A stretch of 64,000 nucleotides of DNA, taken from positions 1 through 64,000 of the forward strand of contig CACZSN010000032.1 in assembly GCA_902783835.1 (NCBI GenBank). The letters run 5' to 3'. A model generated the notes under the pieces. The model was not told the origin of the DNA, ran no database searches, and saw nothing but the letters and a program-made list of their open reading frames with translations. Numbering within the stretch: the first letter of the stretch is position 1; the number at the start of each line of letters is the position of its first letter. The DNA comes from an uncultured bacterium. GTDB lineage: Bacteria; Cyanobacteriota; Vampirovibrionia; Gastranaerophilales; Gastranaerophilaceae. The position numbers and the translations under genes are program-made. Below are positions 59,380 through 64,000 of this stretch, in pieces.

Positions 59380-62300
59380 GTGTATATAAAAGCATTACAA
59401 ATCGACCATTTCAAATCTTTTGCAAACGACGTCACCATACCGTTTTTGCAAGGATTTACTACGGTCGGAGGTCCTAACGGTTCAGGCAAAAGTAACATCA
59501 TCGACAGTATTCTGTTCGCACTCGGTTTTTCAATGTCGAGAACGCTTCGTGCCGAAAAATTATCAGATTATATTTCAACCCACAATCCTCGCAGAAATGA
59601 TGCTTTTGTAAAGGTTACATTTGGTTTTGAGCATGATGAAAATCAAGAGTTATCGGTTGCAAGAAGAATTAAAAAAAGTTCTCAAGGCTACAACAGCGTT
59701 TATTATTTGAACGACAAAGTCTGCACATTGAGTGACATTCACCTTGAACTCGAAAAGTATAACATCACCCCGAACAGTTACAACGTTGTTATGCAAAACG
59801 ACGTTATGAACATTACTACTTGTTCAAACGGTGACAGAAGAAGAATTATCGAGGAAATTGCCGGTACAGCGGAATTTGACCGTCAAATCGAAAAAGCGGA
59901 AAACGAGCTTTTGGTTGTTGAACAAAGGGTTGAGTCAACAAATCTTATCCTTGAAGAATTGGGCAAAACCATTGAAAGACTTTCCGAAGAACGTGAAGTC
60001 GCTTTGAAATATGAAAAATTAAGAAACGAAAAAACAGAACTTGAAGGACAAGTTTCCGCCGTAAAATACTTCGACCTTATGAAATCCAATGAACACGTGC
60101 ATGAAAGCATAATGGAATTTGGTAAGAAAAAAGAAGAAAAACGTTACGAATTAAAAAAACTTGAAGATAAAATTGTTAAAGTTAAGAAAAATTTAGAAGA
60201 AATTCAGGCAAAAGTTAAGGCTAACGGTGAAGCTGAACAGATTTCAGTTATTCAAAAAGCGGAAGAAATTAAGGGAAAAATTGACCGTAAAAAAAGTGCC
60301 ATTGACCAAGCCGACGTTACGATTACAAGAAATAAACAGGCAATTTTCGGTTGCGAAAACGGTAACAAAACCGCAAATACCAAAATTGACGATGCAAAAT
60401 CAATCATCGCTAATTTAGAACAGGAAATTAAAGGTCTTGAGCTTGCTCTGAAAGCTGAACAAACTGAACTTGCAAGAGTTTTAGAGGAAGTTTCGGGGTT
60501 AAATCAAACGGCTGAAGCGTTTATTGCACAAAGAACAGAACTCCAAAAAGAATTGGATAAATTCAGAGACGAAGAAGTCGACTTGGAGAAAAAGATTGCT
60601 CCGCTTGAAAGTTCACTTTCTTCGAGTAAAAAAACGATTGAAGTTTCTCAAAAATCCGTTGAAGATTTAAAAAATTTCAAAGAAACTTTCAAAGATGAGA
60701 AAGACCGCCTTGAAGTTCAAACGGTTGAACTTGACAAGGAATTGCAAGATTATAGAACTATTCAGGAAAATTCTGTTATAGAGCTTGAAAACATTAAATC
60801 GGAGCTTCAACAAAAAGCACGGGATGTTCAGCTTGCGACTTTAAAATTAGCAAAAATAGAAGCACAAAAGAGTGTTAATGACAGTATTGGCGACAGAGCC
60901 AACGATACAATTTTGAATGCTCATATTGACGGTGTTCACAACTCTCTTATGAATTTAGGTGCGGTTGATGACGAATATTCTACCGCTCTTGAAGTTGCGA
61001 TGGGAGCAAGAATGCGTAACATCGTTGTTGAGGATGCTGATGTTGCGAAAATTTGTATCGAGCTTTTGAAAACTAACCGTGCAGGTTCAACAACCTTTAT
61101 TCCTCTCGACAAAATCAAACCGGCACCCCGCAGTTTGCCGAACATTCGTGAAAAAGGCGTTGTTGATTACGCAATCAACCTTGTTGACTTTGATGATATT
61201 TACGTCGATGCCTTCTACCTTGCACTTGGCGAAACAATTATTGTAGAAGATTATGAAGTTGCAAAGCGTTTGCATGGAAAATACAGAATGGTTACGCTTT
61301 CGGGTGAATTATTTGATCGTTCGGGTGCAATCACCGGCGGTGACAGAAAGAAAACGGGCATGAAGTTTGCCTCAACAAGTGAAGACGAAATTTCCAAGTT
61401 GAAATCGGGTCTTGCAAAACTTCAACAAGATTATTATGACCTTGAAAATAAGAAAAACGAAATTGAAAATCGTCAGAATAAAATAAGAATTGAATACTCA
61501 AATTCTTTAAATACTTCCAACAAGGCAAAATTAGAATTGAAAAACCTTATTGCAAAAGCAAATGAGGCAGATGAAAAAATTAATGCATATAATCAGGATA
61601 TTTTGACTGCAAAAGAAGCTGTTGCAAATGCGGAAAAACAACTTGATGCATATGAAGTTAAGCGTTTTGACCTTAGCGAAAAAATGCTCGGTTTGCGTGA
61701 CAAAATTGCTGAAATTGAAAGCAAAATGAGTGAAGGTGAACTTCGCCGCTTGAAAGAAAAAACGCAATCTTATGAAGATAAAATTAAGAAAATCGAAACT
61801 AAAATTACCTTTAAAAATGGCGAAATTACAAGCCAAAATAACGTTATCGATTTCCAAAAAATCGTTATTGACGATAATTTGAAAAAAATTGAACAAATGA
61901 AAAAAGATAATGTTCAACTTGAACAAGATAAGATTCGTTTTGCGGAAGAAAAGAGTGTTTTCGAAGAAGAATTAAAAGTTTGGGATGCTAAAAAGGCAGA
62001 ACTTGCGGAAAAATTGAAACAGTTCCAAGATGAACGTGATGCTGTTCAGAAAGAATTGCTTGAAAACGAAAAAGCAAAAGACGTTTTGGTTAACGATTTG
62101 TCAAGAATTGCCGACCAAATTGAATCATTCCGTGCAAGACGTCGTGAAATTGAACCGCAACTTGAACAAATCACAAATGAACTTACTGAAGCAGGAATTA
62201 ACGTTAAAACTCTCGTTGCACCTGAACTTTCGACAGAAGAAATTACGGCAAAAATTCAAAGACTTCAAAAACGCATGACAGAACTCGAACCTGTCAATAT

Positions 62301-62874
62301 GAACGCAATCAAGAGTTACGACACTCAAATGGCAAGAAAAGAAGAACTTGACGAAAAGATTACCGTTTTGACAAAAGAAAGAACCGAAATTGAAGAAAGA
62401 ATGTCAGGTTACGGCGAAGCGAAAAAAGATGCGTTTATGGATACTTACACCGCTATTAATAATAATTTCAAATCTGTTTTTGAAAAATTAGCAGACGGCG
62501 AAGGTACATTAATTTTAGAGAACGAACAAGACCCGTTCTCAGGCGGTTTGAGCATGATGGTCAAACCAAGAGGAAAAGGTCAAACAAAATTAATCCAACT
62601 CTCTGGTGGGGAAAAAGCAATCACGGCACTGTCTTTGGTTTTCGCAATCCAAAAATACATGCCTGCTCCATTCTACGCATTGGACGAAGTTGATGCAAGT
62701 TTGGACGTTATAAACAGAGAAAAATTTGCATTAATGATTAAAGAACAATCAAAAAATACGCAATTTATAGTAGTTAGTCACGACCAATCTGTGATAAAAT
62801 CAGCAGATAGAACGGTAGGAGTAACTCAAAAAGAAAAGGGTGTGACGAAAGTCACAGGTGTACTGAATAATTAA
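59380..62874 (+). CDS. smc: Chromosome segregation ATPase SMC
   Basis: 1164-residue condensin subunit that folds the chromosome. Walker A GPNGSGKSNIID near residue 32, a long coiled coil to about residue 480, the hinge (about 500-660, ending near FDRSGAITGGDR), a second coiled coil to about 1000, signature LSGGEKA near residue 1073, and Walker B YALDEVDASLD near residue 1098. Start is GTG at 59380, with AAGGA upstream. First gene of smc-scpA-scpB; the 242-base gap to pilT includes the leader hairpin. Confidence 0.97.
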   Translation: MYIKALQIDHFKSFANDVTIPFLQGFTTVGGPNGSGKSNIIDSILFALGFSMSRTLRAEKLSDYISTHNPRRNDAFVKVTFGFEHDENQELSVARRIKKSSQGYNSVYYLNDKVCTLSDIHLELEKYNITPNSYNVVMQNDVMNITTCSNGDRRRIIEEIAGTAEFDRQIEKAENELLVVEQRVESTNLILEELGKTIERLSEEREVALKYEKLRNEKTELEGQVSAVKYFDLMKSNEHVHESIMEFGKKKEEKRYELKKLEDKIVKVKKNLEEIQAKVKANGEAEQISVIQKAEEIKGKIDRKKSAIDQADVTITRNKQAIFGCENGNKTANTKIDDAKSIIANLEQEIKGLELALKAEQTELARVLEEVSGLNQTAEAFIAQRTELQKELDKFRDEEVDLEKKIAPLESSLSSSKKTIEVSQKSVEDLKNFKETFKDEKDRLEVQTVELDKELQDYRTIQENSVIELENIKSELQQKARDVQLATLKLAKIEAQKSVNDSIGDRANDTILNAHIDGVHNSLMNLGAVDDEYSTALEVAMGARMRNIVVEDADVAKICIELLKTNRAGSTTFIPLDKIKPAPRSLPNIREKGVVDYAINLVDFDDIYVDAFYLALGETIIVEDYEVAKRLHGKYRMVTLSGELFDRSGAITGGDRKKTGMKFASTSEDEISKLKSGLAKLQQDYYDLENKKNEIENRQNKIRIEYSNSLNTSNKAKLELKNLIAKANEADEKINAYNQDILTAKEAVANAEKQLDAYEVKRFDLSEKMLGLRDKIAEIESKMSEGELRRLKEKTQSYEDKIKKIETKITFKNGEITSQNNVIDFQKIVIDDNLKKIEQMKKDNVQLEQDKIRFAEEKSVFEEELKVWDAKKAELAEKLKQFQDERDAVQKELLENEKAKDVLVNDLSRIADQIESFRARRREIEPQLEQITNELTEAGINVKTLVAPELSTEEITAKIQRLQKRMTELEPVNMNAIKSYDTQMARKEELDEKITVLTKERTEIEERMSGYGEAKKDAFMDTYTAINNNFKSVFEKLADGEGTLILENEQDPFSGGLSMMVKPRGKGQTKLIQLSGGEKAITALSLVFAIQKYMPAPFYALDEVDASLDVINREKFALMIKEQSKNTQFIVVSHDQSVIKSADRTVGVTQKEKGVTKVTGVLNN

Positions 62875-62884
62875 GGAAAAACGT

Positions 62885-63874
62885 ATGACTAATACGGCTG
62901 AAAATTTCTATAAAACAAGTAATAAAGTTGAAGATGACGATATTTTCGCAATCGATTCGCCGGAAGAAGCAACCGATGGTATTGCTCTTCTCGTTTCGAT
63001 GGCTAAAACAGGCAAAATTGATCCTTGGGATATCGATATCGTCGATGTTGCAGACAAATATCTTCTTCAAATGGCAGAAAAAAAAGCCTCAAACTTGAGA
63101 AATACGGGCAGAACAATCTGGCTCGCATCAGTTCTTTTAAAGTTGAAATCAAATGTCTTGGTCGGCTTAGACCCAATGGATTTCGACTCTGTAATGGCTC
63201 AAGAGGACTTTGAAGAATATAACGACGATTTTGAACCTGAATACGAACAACCTGTTAGAAAAAATAACGTCGTCTCAATCAATGAAGCACTCAAAAGACG
63301 TCTCAGCACAAGAATGAACCGCAAAAGAACGGTTACTTTGAAAGACTTGATTAAACAGTTGAAATTCTATGAAGAACTCGATAAAAAACAAGCCCTCAAA
63401 AATACCTTGGAACGTGCAAAAAGACGTGCTGTTCGTTCGTACGAAAACCTTTCGACAAGCCAAATCGTGAACCTTGCAGCAGAAGATCACATCAAGAAAA
63501 ATATCGCAATTTTGAAAACAAAATTGGAACAAATTTTCTTGCAAGATGCAAAGGTCGAACTCAATGATTTGACCGAAATCGGTATGGATAGGCTCAATGC
63601 ATACCTCGCATTGTTGTTTATCACAAGAGATACCGATATCGAACTCGTTCAAGAAGAATTTTATGGCGATTTATATATCCAAAAAGAAAATAAATCCGCC
63701 AAAAACACTGAAACTACTGAAAGTTCAGCAGAAATTTCAAAAACCGTGGCAAAAAAACAATCAGGCAATCCACAAAAGAACAACAACTCTTTCGTTGCCT
63801 ACGAACTTCAAGGAGGCATGCGTAATAACGTTGTAAGCACGCCACCTGTTAAAGAGGCGGTGATTGCATCGTGA
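62885..63874 (+). CDS. scpA: Segregation and condensation protein A
   Basis: Kleisin that bridges the SMC heads. 329 residues, with the N-terminal ALLVSMAKTGKIDPWDIDIVDVADKYL segment (residues 35-61) that binds the SMC neck; this includes the family motif DPWDIDI. The middle is Lys/Arg-rich and acidic, with a C-terminal winged-helix segment (ELNDLTEIGMDRLNAYLALLFI, near 224-245). The last 70 residues are an unusual Asn/Ser/Lys tail. An AAGGAA site lies before the ATG. Its stop overlaps the scpB start. Confidence 0.93.
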   Translation: MTNTAENFYKTSNKVEDDDIFAIDSPEEATDGIALLVSMAKTGKIDPWDIDIVDVADKYLLQMAEKKASNLRNTGRTIWLASVLLKLKSNVLVGLDPMDFDSVMAQEDFEEYNDDFEPEYEQPVRKNNVVSINEALKRRLSTRMNRKRTVTLKDLIKQLKFYEELDKKQALKNTLERAKRRAVRSYENLSTSQIVNLAAEDHIKKNIAILKTKLEQIFLQDAKVELNDLTEIGMDRLNAYLALLFITRDTDIELVQEEFYGDLYIQKENKSAKNTETTESSAEISKTVAKKQSGNPQKNNNSFVAYELQGGMRNNVVSTPPVKEAVIAS

Positions 63875-64000
63875 GTTTGAAATCGAGAATTGAAACCGTC
63901 CTTTTCGTAACCGCTCGCTCGGTCACAATTAAAGAAATCGCTGAAATTTTGGACGAAGATGAACCCACAATCGAAGAAGCAATGCTCGACTTGATTATGG
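63871..64000 (+). CDS. scpB: Segregation and condensation protein B, 5' part
   Basis: Starts with GTG overlapping the scpA stop (GTGA) and runs off the window end after 43 codons. The residues RIETVLFVTARSVTIKEIAEIL match the opening winged helix of ScpB, the partner of ScpA. The order smc-scpA-scpB supports the call. Confidence 0.85.
   Translation, partial: MSLKSRIETVLFVTARSVTIKEIAEILDEDEPTIEEAMLDLIM

Overview
This is a continuous, AT-rich bacterial chromosome segment. Genes are densely packed on both strands, and many convergent pairs are separated by simple bidirectional hairpin terminators. I see no insertion sequence, prophage or CRISPR array. The cell appears to be a diderm: it encodes a TolC-type outer-membrane protein and a Skp/OmpH-like periplasmic chaperone. 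It also has type IV pilus or Tad-like parts (PilT, prepilin peptidase, CpaE- and CpaF-like ATPases) and an anaerobe-like set of enzymes (seven radical SAM proteins, an acyl-CoA-dehydratase-activase-related protein, a Dps-like ferritin). My best guess is a gut Melainabacteria/Vampirovibrionia (Gastranaerophilales-like) genome. That is an inference from gene content and protein style, not shown by a marker gene search.

Layout. 1-8.1 kb: 3' part of fusA, a small orphan gene with a long hairpin-rich upstream region, a periplasmic-binding/TolC fusion protein, an EF-hand-like hydrophobic protein with a distinctive leader, and a family 2 glycosyltransferase. 8.1-14.2 kb: an origin-like intergenic region, then dnaN-thrB-pgk, an SGNH-like membrane protein, a small secreted protein and tsaD. 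14.3-20.5 kb: tRNA-His, a radical SAM protein, a second SGNH-like protein, typA, and a radical SAM plus glycosyltransferase pair. 20.5-30 kb: murA with a coupled small gene, cdd, a sigma factor overlapping prepilin peptidase, a ferritin-like gene, two large polytopic membrane proteins, and a toxin-like gene beside a small partner. 30-39 kb: a Lys-rich winged-helix protein with an activase-related protein, the second EF-hand-like paralogue with the same leader, tRNA-Leu with a duplicated 3' end, and an overlapping mutS2-WYL-WYL-DUF4127 operon.

39-47 kb: a B12-type radical SAM gene behind a perfect palindrome, two tandem radical SAM/SPASM paralogues, a cytosolic 5'-nucleotidase-like protein, ogt and a queuosine-precursor transporter gene, a radical SAM protein with the SPASM-like part at the N terminus, and trmFO. 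48-56 kb: CpaE-like and degenerate CpaF-like ATPases, a LysM membrane protein, and a minus-strand operon of REC-STAS, a histidine-kinase-like protein lacking key catalytic residues, an MsmK/UgpC-type ATPase and a radical SAM protein. 56-64 kb: skp-like gene, deoC, recO, pilT, then the smc-scpA-scpB condensin operon behind a strong leader hairpin.

The strongest unexplained signal is a roughly 240-bp upstream module present twice, 26.7 kb apart. It has conserved blocks and matching hairpins, one with a compensatory base change. Each copy precedes a paralogous protein that combines an EF-hand-like loop with a Gly/Ala-rich hydrophobic hairpin. Other notable points are recurrent leaderless-looking starts, a permuted radical SAM architecture shared by three genes, and pseudo-enzyme versions of CpaF and a sensor kinase.
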